Shown here: in pieces, positions 8,329 through 16,211 of the stretch
Position numbering within the stretch: the stretch's first letter is position 1
Layout: the number at the start of each line of letters is the position of its first letter
From: Ruminococcus sp.
GTDB taxonomy: Bacteria > Bacillota > Clostridia > Oscillospirales > Ruminococcaceae
Reading direction: 5' to 3'
DNA: 40,604 nucleotides
Assembly: GCA_016288815.1 (NCBI GenBank)
Contig: JAEELF010000040.1
Location: 1 to 40,604, forward strand
The notes under the pieces: model-generated
The model's input: the letters and a program-made list of their open reading frames with translations, nothing else
What the model was told of the DNA's origin: nothing
Databases searched by the model: none
Position numbers and translations under genes: made by a program

Positions 8329-8403
8329 GCAGATCCTCCTTTGTTTATCCTTTTATGTCAGGCTGCGAAAGTGCAGCATGAAAACGTTTTTCAATATCGC
8401 AGC

Positions 8404-9507
8404 TCACTGCGTCAGTCCGAGGACCGCGCGGAGCTTGTCCGCCATTTCGCGGGCAGCCTTGCGGTGAGTGACCTCCGAGGGGTGCCAGTTCGCACCGTAG
8501 CCGTCCGCAGGATCCTGCGGGGTGGACTTGAAGCACGTTATCCTCTTGTCGCCGGTCGCGGCGCGGAAGCTCTCTACCGCGCGTTCGATGAGGGGATATT
8601 CCGCAAGGCAGTCCATGACGCCGAGCGTGCAGACGATGTAAGAGTCCGGGTTGCACCCGCGGACGGTTTTCAGGAACTCAGCGTACCTCTCGGCGAACTC
8701 ATCAGCGCGCGCGCCGAAGTCCTGGTCTATGAACGAAGCGTCGTTGGTGCCGAGGTTGATGACGACGGCGTCGTACCTGTGTGAAGCGAAGTCCCACGGG
8801 ACGTCCAGCCCGGGGAGGCTCCCCACGTTCCTGTAGAACGGCGGGACGAGCTGATCTGTGCGTTCGCCCTCGGTGTAGCCGGAGATGATACCGTGTCCGC
8901 TGTAGCACACCGCACTGTACTCCGCCCCGAGCAGTCCGCACGCGATACAGGCGTAGCTTTTGGTGAAGTTCTCGGTGAGGGTCGTGAACTGGTCGGTGCA
9001 CTCCTTCGCCTCGACTCCGTAGCCGCAGGTAATGGAGTCGCCGATGAACTCAATGCGCAGCTCGGGTGCCGGCGCCGCGGTCACGGGGGAGTCAGTACCG
9101 GTGTCGAGCGTTAGCTTTCCCACGCCGACGGGACCGTTGTTCGCCTCTGACAGGAGCATTATCCTGACCCGCACCGTGCGGGGAGAGTCACCGCGGAACA
9201 GCTCGGCGCACTGAGAAGGCACGCTGACGGTGGTATCAGTGAGGAGCTCACCGTCGAGGTATACCGCATAGCGGGGTCTGAATGCGGGGTCTGCCATGTG
9301 ACCGTACCCGCCCAGTATTTCGACCGAAGCCGACCGCGCACGAACGTCGAATTCGACCGCGCTGCCGCTCTGCACGAGCCACACTCCCCTGCTGTCGGTG
9401 AGAGTCCGTCCGACTATACGGGCGAAGTCCGCGCTGAGGGATACGGTCCGGACCGATGAGCCGCGGGAGGGTGCGGGCTGAGCTTGTCTGTAAGAATTGG
9501 TGTCCAT
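8404..9507 (-). CDS. SGNH-hydrolase esterase, CE2-like
   Basis: A 367-residue two-domain esterase. The first ~130 residues form a beta-rich domain and the rest is an SGNH hydrolase with GDSITCGYG (nucleophile Ser158), SGHG, NLGTND and NWHPSE (catalytic His342). This order, with a jelly-roll-like domain before SGNH and a GDSITCGYG block, is typical of carbohydrate esterase family 2, which removes acetyl groups from plant polysaccharides. The assignment is by motif only. ATG 9507 is chosen because AAAGG lies eight bases upstream; an ATG at 9528 has none. Unlike secreted CE2 enzymes it has no signal peptide, so it may deacetylate imported oligosaccharides. It lies 75 bp upstream of the M4/vWA gene on the same strand, and no terminator separates them. 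Confidence 0.88.
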   Translation of the reverse strand: MDTNSYRQAQPAPSRGSSVRTVSLSADFARIVGRTLTDSRGVWLVQSGSAVEFDVRARSASVEILGGYGHMADPAFRPRYAVYLDGELLTDTTVSVPSQCAELFRGDSPRTVRVRIMLLSEANNGPVGVGKLTLDTGTDSPVTAAPAPELRIEFIGDSITCGYGVEAKECTDQFTTLTENFTKSYACIACGLLGAEYSAVCYSGHGIISGYTEGERTDQLVPPFYRNVGSLPGLDVPWDFASHRYDAVVINLGTNDASFIDQDFGARADEFAERYAEFLKTVRGCNPDSYIVCTLGVMDCLAEYPLIERAVESFRAATGDKRITCFKSTPQDPADGYGANWHPSEVTHRKAAREMADKLRAVLGLTQ

Positions 9508-9549
9508 TGAATCAGCCTTTCGTTCCATGAATACATCTATACAACTTAC

Positions 9550-9578
9550 ATTATACAACATTTCCCGCCGGAATGCAA
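9550..9578 (-). promoter_or_regulatory. Sigma-A promoter of the SGNH esterase gene
   Basis: Minus strand: -35 TTGCAT (9573-9578), 17-bp spacer, -10 TATAAT (9550-9555). The expected leader is about 36 nt. Spacer and -10 region closely resemble the recD2 promoter at 20563-20591. Confidence 0.8.
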
Positions 9579-9597
9579 GACTTTTATTGTACGGCGG

Positions 9598-9723
9598 TTC
9601 AGGTGTCAGGTGTTAGGGGGCAGGTGTTAGGTGTTAGGTGTCAGAGTACGGCATCCCTACACACTGACACCCTGATACCTGAAACCTGATACCTGACACC
9701 TGTTCCGCATTACGCATTCCGCA
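9598..9723. repeat. Facing 7-bp tandem arrays plus ATTACGCATT segment
   Basis: A forward array of TCAGGTG-like heptamers (about 9598-9643) faces a reverse array of ACCTGAT/ACCTGAA heptamers (about 9662-9702). A CGCATTACGCATT segment follows (9707-9719). The same parts recur at 17103-17261 and 28417-28541. It lies between the SGNH promoter and the end of the peptidoglycan-binding gene. Confidence 0.75.
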
Positions 9724-10231
9724 TCAGATTGATGTGTTCGCAGCAGTGAACGAGCATATTCCACGCTGCACTGTCCACGTCCTCCCCGGACGGCAGTCCC
9801 ACCAGCCTGCGGAAACGTCCCACAGCGGCGGCGGTCTCGGCGTTGTACTCCCCGCAGACCTCCACCCCGCCAAAATTGTCGTACTGCCGGGCGATGTCCC
9901 CGAGCATAGCCTGCACGATGTACACTATCTCCCCGCGGTCGCCCTTCTTCAGGACGTACCCCGCCGACGGGAAAACGCTGTACGGTATGGGCTTCGCGTG
10001 GACTCCCGCAAGGTAGACGTTCACTATCTTGTTCCACGTCGCGGGGTCGGCGTTCCCGGTGACGGGCAGACCGTACTCCCGCTGGAATGCGCTCACCGCC
10101 GCGGCTGTCCCGCGGTCATAGCTCCCGTCCGGCACGACCGACGGGATATGGTCGTTCATCAGCGATATTGCGTAAAGATAGGTCTGGAGCTCGCGTATGT
10201 GAGCGCGGCGCTGCTGAGGTGTGTATGGCAT
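9710..10231 (-). CDS. Protein with two peptidoglycan-binding domains
   Basis: A 173-residue protein made almost entirely of two PG_binding_1-type repeats. The first holds LQTYLYAISLMND, DGSYDRGTAAAVSAFQREYGLPVTG and ATWN; the second holds AETAAAVGRFRRLVGLPSG and AAWNML. There is no signal peptide. ATG 10231 is chosen because AGGAGG lies seven bases upstream. ATG 10237 would overlap the previous stop as ATGA but sits almost on the ribosome binding site. It is the last gene of the set that begins at 12300. Proteins of this make-up in clostridia are often annotated as spore-cortex-associated; that role is inferred. Confidence 0.88.
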   Translation of the reverse strand: MPYTPQQRRAHIRELQTYLYAISLMNDHIPSVVPDGSYDRGTAAAVSAFQREYGLPVTGNADPATWNKIVNVYLAGVHAKPIPYSVFPSAGYVLKKGDRGEIVYIVQAMLGDIARQYDNFGGVEVCGEYNAETAAAVGRFRRLVGLPSGEDVDSAAWNMLVHCCEHINLMRNA

Positions 10232-10233
10232 GG

Positions 10234-11637
10234 TCATTCCTCCTGTGAGCGTATTGTGTAGCCGGGGTTCTGGTAGGGGCGCTTGTCGAAGCCGTAGCGC
10301 AGGTCGGAGTAGACTCCCGCGATCGCGTCCCATGTCACTGCCCCCACTATCCCCGAGGGCTCTATCCCGAACTGCCGCTGGAACTCCGTCACGCTGCGCT
10401 TTGTGACGGGTCCGAAGTACCCCGTTGCGTTGACCGCGGGGATATTGTCGTAGGTGCCGTGGATATAGGTGAGGTACTCCTGTATCACCTTCACCGACGC
10501 CCCCGAATCGCCCTCCCGGAGCACCGTCCCCGGATAGAGCGCAACAGCTGTATATTCGGGCTTCACGGACTCCGCGATACCCTCGTATGCGCGGTAGAGG
10601 TCGTTGCGGGTCGCGCGGTCTACCTCGCCCGTCTGCGGGAGCCCGAACACTCTCTGGAACGACTTCACGCTGCGCTCGGTCTGCTCCCCGAAGTACCCCG
10701 TTATCTCCACCGGCGTGACCGCCTCGTAGTACGCCCCGATGACCGCAAGGTAGTATTGCAGCATACTCACCTCGATGCTCTGCATACCTATTTTCAGGTC
10801 TTCGATGTACTTCGGTTCTATCTCCTCGAAGCGCACTCCCTCGGAATCGAGCTCCGCTATGCGCTTGACGCTGGTGTAGATGTAGGCTATCCTGTACCAC
10901 GTTGACTGATCGACAGTCCCCGTGACGCCGAGCCCGAACACGCTCTGGAACGTCCGCACGGCGTCCTCGGTGGCGGCGTCGAAAATGCCGTCCGCGGAGG
11001 GTATCTTGGGTATCGCGGGGTAGCTGCGCGAGATGCGGTTGAGGAATATCTGCAATGACCGCACGTCGTTCCCCGCCGACCCGAACGCGAGCTCTATCCC
11101 CGGATAGGACGGGAGAGCAGTTTTCACGGGCGCGTTCTTCACTATCTCGATGTCGTCGCCATAGTAGTACTGGAGTATCTCATAAGGTGTGAGACCGCGG
11201 TTCGCGAGGTCTACTGTCCCCCACTGCGAGAGTCCCTCACAGGTCGTGGTGGTGCCGTTGCAGAAAGCCGTGAACAGCGGCTCGACGGTCCCCTGCCGGC
11301 GGATATAGTCGTTGTAGAGCTCATCGACGAGGTAGGAGATATTCTGGAAATACTCCCTGCCGTTGATGAATTTCTGGTCGTACTGCGTGGTGGCGGTGAT
11401 GTCGAAATCATAGCCGCGGGCGCGGTACCATTCGGTGTAGATACGGTTGAGGGCGAAGGTCGTTATGGCGTAGATATTGGCGCGGAGGGCGCTCTCGCTC
11501 CACGTCGGGAAGACCTCGCTGGACGCCACGTTCTTGATGTACGAGGCGAAGTCCACAGTGACGTTCGGCGCGTCGGAATCGGGCGTGCCGAGGTGGACGG
11601 TGATAGTCTCCGGGATAAACGGAGTTCCTGTCAGCAT
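10234..11637 (-). CDS. SpoIID-like domain protein with three peptidoglycan-binding repeats
   Basis: A 467-residue protein. Residues ~28-175 match the SpoIID/LytB pattern: YIKNVASSEVFPTWSESAL, with Glu41 at the place of the catalytic glutamate of SpoIID lytic transglycosylase, then ANIYAITTFALNRI and SQWG...NRGLTPYEILQYYYG. Three peptidoglycan-binding repeats follow at about 190-252, 280-345 and 375-438, each with a (D/T)G(I/Y)F...T...SV(K/T)xFQ core. There is no signal peptide or membrane anchor, unlike SpoIID itself, so it may act in the mother cell or be released by lysis. Start ATG 11637 has AAAGGAGG five bases upstream. It lies 12 bp after the upstream gene and 2 bp before the next. Confidence 0.85.
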   Translation of the reverse strand: MLTGTPFIPETITVHLGTPDSDAPNVTVDFASYIKNVASSEVFPTWSESALRANIYAITTFALNRIYTEWYRARGYDFDITATTQYDQKFINGREYFQNISYLVDELYNDYIRRQGTVEPLFTAFCNGTTTTCEGLSQWGTVDLANRGLTPYEILQYYYGDDIEIVKNAPVKTALPSYPGIELAFGSAGNDVRSLQIFLNRISRSYPAIPKIPSADGIFDAATEDAVRTFQSVFGLGVTGTVDQSTWYRIAYIYTSVKRIAELDSEGVRFEEIEPKYIEDLKIGMQSIEVSMLQYYLAVIGAYYEAVTPVEITGYFGEQTERSVKSFQRVFGLPQTGEVDRATRNDLYRAYEGIAESVKPEYTAVALYPGTVLREGDSGASVKVIQEYLTYIHGTYDNIPAVNATGYFGPVTKRSVTEFQRQFGIEPSGIVGAVTWDAIAGVYSDLRYGFDKRPYQNPGYTIRSQEE

Positions 11638-11649
11638 AAGCTCCTCCTT

Positions 11650-12300
11650 TCAGAACCGCGGCTCCTGATTGTAGTAGGTGACGGTCTCGTCGGACGGTCT
11701 CATCATCAGCGGGAGCGGTATCATGCTGAAATTCTGCACCGAGGTCACCCCAGGGAACACCGGTACGTCTACGCTGCGTGCGTTGAAGAAACCCTCAGCG
11801 GTCACGCTCACGTCGTAGAGGGTGTAGGGTCTGAGGGCGGGGTCGGGCGCCTGCGAGTGGACGAGGTCCGGCGCGGGGACTGTGAATTTCGGGGCAGAGC
11901 CGCTCCCGTCGGTCACGCCCGAGGCTATGATAACGCGCATTCCCCCGACTATCGCCGTCACCGAGACTGACGCGCCCTCGATCGGCGCAGACTCGTCTCC
12001 CGTGCGGACATAGACCCTGATATAGCCGCTCGCGGCGCCGAGAGCCTCGTCGGAGGAGTACTCGGGCGGGGTGCTGTCCTCGTCGGAAAGGGAGCCCGTA
12101 TCGGTGTCGAGCTGAGAGAGGTCGGGCTCGGGGTAGCGGGAGCTGTAATCCTCCCCGGGCCGGACTTCTTCGTAGGCTGTGTCGTCGGTCGCGGAATCCT
12201 CTGGGACTGTGCTTTCGGGGACTGCGCTGTCTGGCTGTGAGCTCCTGCCGTAGAGCTCGAGCAGCTCGCGGGTGTATTTTTCGATGTCATTTTTCTCCAT
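11650..12300 (-). CDS. Acidic protein with carboxypeptidase-regulatory-like domain
   Basis: A 216-residue protein, first gene of the peptidoglycan-binding set. Residues 1-20 (MEKNDIEKYTRELLELYGRS) form a short helix, followed by an acidic, Pro/Ser/Asp-rich linker to ~100. Then comes a beta-sandwich-type domain (GYIRVYVRTGD...PIEGASVSVTA...G.TDGSGSAP...YDVSVTAEGF) typical of CarboxypepD_reg folds, and a tail NFSMIPLPLM. ATG 12300 has GGAGG seven bases upstream; the in-frame TTG at 12318 lacks one. It lies 12 bp upstream of the SpoIID-like gene. Its function is unknown; it could be a structural or adaptor protein of the same extracellular or spore structure. Confidence 0.8.
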   Translation of the reverse strand: MEKNDIEKYTRELLELYGRSSQPDSAVPESTVPEDSATDDTAYEEVRPGEDYSSRYPEPDLSQLDTDTGSLSDEDSTPPEYSSDEALGAASGYIRVYVRTGDESAPIEGASVSVTAIVGGMRVIIASGVTDGSGSAPKFTVPAPDLVHSQAPDPALRPYTLYDVSVTAEGFFNARSVDVPVFPGVTSVQNFSMIPLPLMMRPSDETVTYYNQEPRF

Positions 12301-12310
12301 ATGATCGCCT

Positions 12311-12331
12311 CCGGTCAATGATATTCACCGG
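12311..12331. promoter_or_regulatory. Imperfect 21-bp palindrome at the ribosome binding site
   Basis: The pattern CCGGTnAATnnnATTnACCGG touches the GGAGG of the 12300 gene. It could be an operator, or an RNA hairpin that hides the ribosome binding site. No regulator is identified. Confidence 0.35.
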
Positions 12332-12481
12332 AGCGAAAATAAATGAGCATTTTTCTGCAAATTAACAGTTTGTTCACTAAAAATCAAACAAAAATCCATT
12401 TATTTGTGATAGAATGATATAGAATAAATATATGCTACGGATTTTTTGTTGAAAACTACCAAAGAATAAGGGGCGTATTCT

Positions 12482-14161
12482 ATGAATAATAACGAGTACC
12501 TGAGATCACTTGAGCTCTTCCTAAAAAAAATAGACAGCATAAAGGATACCGCCAGCGGCGAGATGTCCGAGGTCGTGGAGGATTTCTGCGATACCATGCG
12601 CATCGGCATGGTGGACGTCAGGTTCCTCGAAAAGCAGAATCCCCTCACCAAGGACAGAAAGAACGAGATCGTGTTCTACGATATGGGCTATGCCGACCCC
12701 GATGACTTCGTGGAGTTCGTAGGTGTCACTCCCGACCGCAATTCCGCGATATACCGCGCGTACATCATCTCCGGCGCCACGACGTGGACTCCCGACGAGC
12801 GCGAGAAGATCAGCCTCTTCCTGCGCCTGCTGTTCGTCTATAACGGCAGAACAAGGCTCGGCTACGTCGTTGACAGGCTCATCTTCTACGATATGGACCT
12901 CGAGATATGCAACCTCAAGCATTTCATGCGCCATACGGGCAAGCTCTGCGCCCAGCGCAAGGCAGCCGGCTTCGCCGCGGTATACTTCAACCTCAAGCGC
13001 TTCGCCCTCATCAACCAGCAGATCGGCAGAGAGCGCGGCACCCTCGTCATGAGGGCTTTCACCCACAATCTCGCGGATATGTTCGACGAGGAGGAGCTCG
13101 TGGGACGCATCGGCGGCGACAATTTCATAGTCCTCACCCGCAAGCAGAACCTCGACAGGGTCATAAACGCCCTGCGCGGCACTCCGATAGTCTACGACCC
13201 CCAGACCGGCGCGAAGATACTCGTCTCCGCAAAGGCAGGCGTCTACCCGATACCTCCCGGACCAACCACTCCCAATGAGATAATGGACAGAGCCTCCCTC
13301 GCGATAGCTGCGGCGAAGTCCGGCGCGCTCGACGACATCGTCTTCTTCGACGACTCGCTGATGAAGCGCAAGGAGCACGACATGGAGATAGCCTCCCGCT
13401 TCCCCCGCGCCCTTGCAATGGAGGAGATCAAGGTCTACTACCAGCCCAAGGTCGCCCTCGGCGGCTGCGTTATGGTCGGAGCGGAGGCACTCAGCCGCTG
13501 GCTAAGAGACGGCAGCATAGTCCCGCCCGGCGACTTCATCCCCCTACTCGAAAAGAACCTCGACATCTGCCGACTCGACCTCTACGTCCTCGAGCACGTC
13601 TGCATGGACCTGCGCCGCTGGCTCGACGAGGGCAGGCGTGTCGTGCCGGTGTCGGTGAACTTCTCCCGCCGCCACCTCGGCGACCCGGAGCTGATATCGC
13701 ATATCCTCACGCCCATCGACAAGCACCATATCCCCCACGACCTCATTGAGATAGAGCTCACCGAGACTACTACCGACGTCGAACTGAAGGAGCTCCGCAA
13801 GATACTCACCGCCCTCAGGAATGCCGGTATATCGACCTCCGTGGACGACTTCGGCTCGGGCTACTCCTCGATGACGCTCATCAAGGACCTCCCGTGGGAC
13901 GTACTAAAAATAGACCGCGGGCTCCTCCCCGCAAGCCTCTCCGACAACACCGGCAGCAAGAAGTCGATGTTCCGCCACGTCGTCGAAATGGCCCAGGAGA
14001 TCGGCATGGAGTGTATCTCCGAGGGCGTGGAGACCAAAGAACATATCGAGGTGCTCCGTGACGCCGGATGTCCGCTCGCACAGGGCTTCTACTTCGACAG
14101 ACCGCTGCCCGTCGAGGACTTCGAGAACAGGCTCGACAACTACATCTACGACCGCAGCTGA
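12482..14161 (+). CDS. c-di-GMP phosphodiesterase with degenerate GGDEF and intact EAL
   Basis: A 559-residue cytoplasmic protein with no membrane span; ATG 12482 has AAGGGG eight bases upstream. The N-terminal ~150 residues are an unrecognised, possibly sensory domain. The GGDEF domain (~155-300) carries GGDNF (211-215), so cyclase activity is unlikely, though it may still bind GTP. The EAL domain (~310-550) has all the usual catalytic elements: EALSR (335-339), NFSRRHL, ELTET, DDFGSGYSS, LKIDRG, EGVET and QGFYF. It should degrade c-di-GMP to pGpG. The next gene encodes a GGDEF protein 36 bp downstream, so opposing activities are probably made from one transcript. The AT-rich upstream region shows no clean sigma-A promoter. 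Confidence 0.92.
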   Translation: MNNNEYLRSLELFLKKIDSIKDTASGEMSEVVEDFCDTMRIGMVDVRFLEKQNPLTKDRKNEIVFYDMGYADPDDFVEFVGVTPDRNSAIYRAYIISGATTWTPDEREKISLFLRLLFVYNGRTRLGYVVDRLIFYDMDLEICNLKHFMRHTGKLCAQRKAAGFAAVYFNLKRFALINQQIGRERGTLVMRAFTHNLADMFDEEELVGRIGGDNFIVLTRKQNLDRVINALRGTPIVYDPQTGAKILVSAKAGVYPIPPGPTTPNEIMDRASLAIAAAKSGALDDIVFFDDSLMKRKEHDMEIASRFPRALAMEEIKVYYQPKVALGGCVMVGAEALSRWLRDGSIVPPGDFIPLLEKNLDICRLDLYVLEHVCMDLRRWLDEGRRVVPVSVNFSRRHLGDPELISHILTPIDKHHIPHDLIEIELTETTTDVELKELRKILTALRNAGISTSVDDFGSGYSSMTLIKDLPWDVLKIDRGLLPASLSDNTGSKKSMFRHVVEMAQEIGMECISEGVETKEHIEVLRDAGCPLAQGFYFDRPLPVEDFENRLDNYIYDRS

Positions 14162-14197
14162 CATTTTGATATACTATGACGAAAGGAGGTCGCTGAA

Positions 14198-16090
14198 TTG
14201 ACAGGAAACCGGAAAGTCGTATCGCTGTGCATCTCGCGCGTGAGCGATATGGAAAATTTCAGATTCATCAACAGGCTCAACAGCAGTCTCACGCAGATCG
14301 ACTGCTGCCTCATGGTCTACGCCATAAACTGCGACCTCTACTGGAGCGACGAAAACATGAGGGCTGAGACCCGTATCTTCGACCTCATCGACTTTGACCG
14401 AACGGATATCCTCGTCATCATGCACGAGAAGATAAAGAACGACACCATAACCGATACCCTCATCGCGAGGGCAAAGCAGAATAACGTCCCCGTCGTCATC
14501 GTGGACGGCACCCGCGAGGGCTGCGTGCGCATAGCCTTCGACTACCACAGCGGCTTCGAGCGTATCGTGCGGCACGTCGTCGAGGATCACGGCATGAGGG
14601 ACGTCCACATGATAGCCGGGATAAAGGATAATCCCTTCTCCGACGAGCGCATAGACGTGTTCAGGCAGGTGCTCAGGGAGAACGGTATCCCCTGCGACGA
14701 CAGCATGATAAGCTACGGCGACTTCTGGGCTGTCCCCGCGCGGAGAGCTGCCGAAAAGGTCATAGATTCGGGAAAGATACCGCATTGCTTCATCTGCGCG
14801 AATGACATCATGGCGATAAACATCGCTGCTCTCCTCAGGGACAGAGGGTTCAGGGTGCCGGAGGACGTCGCAGTCACCGGCTTCGACGGTATCGACGAGG
14901 TCTTCTTCACCACCCCCAAGATAACGACCTCCCTGTGCGGCGCGTCCGAGCTGGCTGAGCCGGTCTTCGAGGCGTGCATGGAGTACTTCCGCACGGGAAA
15001 ATGTGCGGGCGAGCTCCTGCGTATGCCGGTCATGCTGACGAACGAGTCCTGCGGCTGCCCGAAGAAATTCCCCGGGAGCGACCTCTCCCTCCTCGCCAAC
15101 TTCAACGACCGCTTCTACCGCGCCCAGGACGACGGACGCATACTCACCGAGATATCCGAGCGTATGCAGGCGTGCGGGGACATGGTCTCCGCGGCGTGCT
15201 GCCTGTACGACGACATAATCCACGACGTCACCGTCGTCATAAATTCCTCCTGCTGCGACCCTACACGCAATTACTTCGAGACTCCACCGCCGCAGCCCTT
15301 CGATGACCAGATGATACACCTCTTCACTGCCGGTCAGCGCCTTGACCTGCTCCCCATGGAGCGCACGGATATCCTTCCCGACCTCACTGCAGCCGTGAAC
15401 GCGGGTTATCCGCTGATATTCACCGCTATATCTTTCATGAACGTCCCGCTGGGGTATGCGTGCTTCCGCTACCGCGACAGCGAGCTCATCGACTACTGCA
15501 AGATAATCCAGGTCATCACGAGCATAGGCTCGGGTCTCGGCGGCTACATGAATATGCAGTACCAGCATTACCTCAGCCGCCGTATCGAGGAGATGTATAA
15601 GTTCGACTCGCTCACAGGGCTGTACAACCGTCTCGGCTTCAGCAAGGACTACGCCGCTGTGCTCAGCAGCCATGAGGGCGAGGTGCTCCCGCTGACTGCC
15701 GTCCTCGCGGACATCGACAGGCTCAAGTACATCAACGACAACTTCGGTCACTCCGCCGGCGACAATGCTATCCACACGGTCGCGGAGGCACTGAAGAACG
15801 CCTGCCCGGACAACGCTCTCTGCCTGAGGTTCGGCGGCGACGAGATGCTCGCTGTCATCATAGGGGAATGCTCCGGCGAAGAGATATCAGCCGGGGTGAC
15901 GCGCTCCCTCGAGGGCTACAACATCAATTCCGGGCTGGAATACGATGTCTCGTGCAGTCTGGGACTGTACGTCACGGACACCGCCTCGGACACCGATATA
16001 GAGCACCTTATCCGTCAGGCTGACGTGGCGATGTACTCGGAAAAGCGCCGCAAGCACGAGCTTCTCGGCTTTGAGCGGAGGAAACAGTAA
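14198..16090 (+). CDS. Cytoplasmic LacI-type sugar-binding sensor fused to GGDEF
   Basis: A 630-residue protein. The start is TTG 14198, set by an AAGGAGGT seven bases upstream; no ATG is as well placed. Residues 1-290 resemble the periplasmic-binding-like core of LacI-family repressors (DILVIMHEKI, VPVVIVDGTREGC, MIAGIKDNPFSDERIDVFRQVLRENGI, CANDIMAINIAALLRDRGFRVPEDVAVTGFDGIDE), but with no helix-turn-helix, signal peptide or membrane span. A ~170-residue linker leads to a GGDEF domain with LTGLYNRLGFSKD and DIDRLKYINDNFGHSAGD. The signature reads GGDEM (546-550) in place of GGDEF. There is no RxxD inhibitory site. It probably couples an intracellular sugar or nucleoside ligand to c-di-GMP synthesis, opposing the EAL protein upstream. 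Activity with GGDEM is uncertain. Confidence 0.9.
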   Translation: MTGNRKVVSLCISRVSDMENFRFINRLNSSLTQIDCCLMVYAINCDLYWSDENMRAETRIFDLIDFDRTDILVIMHEKIKNDTITDTLIARAKQNNVPVVIVDGTREGCVRIAFDYHSGFERIVRHVVEDHGMRDVHMIAGIKDNPFSDERIDVFRQVLRENGIPCDDSMISYGDFWAVPARRAAEKVIDSGKIPHCFICANDIMAINIAALLRDRGFRVPEDVAVTGFDGIDEVFFTTPKITTSLCGASELAEPVFEACMEYFRTGKCAGELLRMPVMLTNESCGCPKKFPGSDLSLLANFNDRFYRAQDDGRILTEISERMQACGDMVSAACCLYDDIIHDVTVVINSSCCDPTRNYFETPPPQPFDDQMIHLFTAGQRLDLLPMERTDILPDLTAAVNAGYPLIFTAISFMNVPLGYACFRYRDSELIDYCKIIQVITSIGSGLGGYMNMQYQHYLSRRIEEMYKFDSLTGLYNRLGFSKDYAAVLSSHEGEVLPLTAVLADIDRLKYINDNFGHSAGDNAIHTVAEALKNACPDNALCLRFGGDEMLAVIIGECSGEEISAGVTRSLEGYNINSGLEYDVSCSLGLYVTDTASDTDIEHLIRQADVAMYSEKRRKHELLGFERRKQ

Positions 16091-16150
16091 GGGGCGCCCC
16101 CGTCAGACTGCCATAAACGTGAAAGAGACGACGCGAGCGCAGTCCCCTGC

Positions 16151-16177
16151 ACCCTGACACCTAAAACCTGATACCTA
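16151..16177. repeat. Short reverse heptamer array
   Basis: ACCCTGACACCTAAAACCTG-type heptamers in the ACCTGAT orientation, immediately before a terminator. This is a solitary half of the composite repeat described at 9598-9723. Confidence 0.6.
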
Positions 16178-16206
16178 AAAAAGACGGACAAAATGTCCGT
16201 CTTTTT
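16178..16206. terminator. Bidirectional terminator between the GGDEF and mrp genes
   Basis: A 12-bp stem, AAAAAGACGGAC (16178-16189) with its complement (16195-16206) around AAAAT. It serves mrp (-), and possibly the LacI-GGDEF gene (+). Confidence 0.88.
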
Positions 16207-16211
16207 CACAA

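Noticed and set aside
9598-9702. Heptamer arrays considered as a CRISPR array
   Set aside because: The repeat unit is 7 bp, there are no spacers, and no cas genes are present.
12360-12480. Sigma-A promoter for the EAL/GGDEF operon
   Set aside because: The region is AT-rich with TAGAAT and TAAATA candidates, but none has a reasonable -35 at 16-18 bp, so no promoter is annotated.
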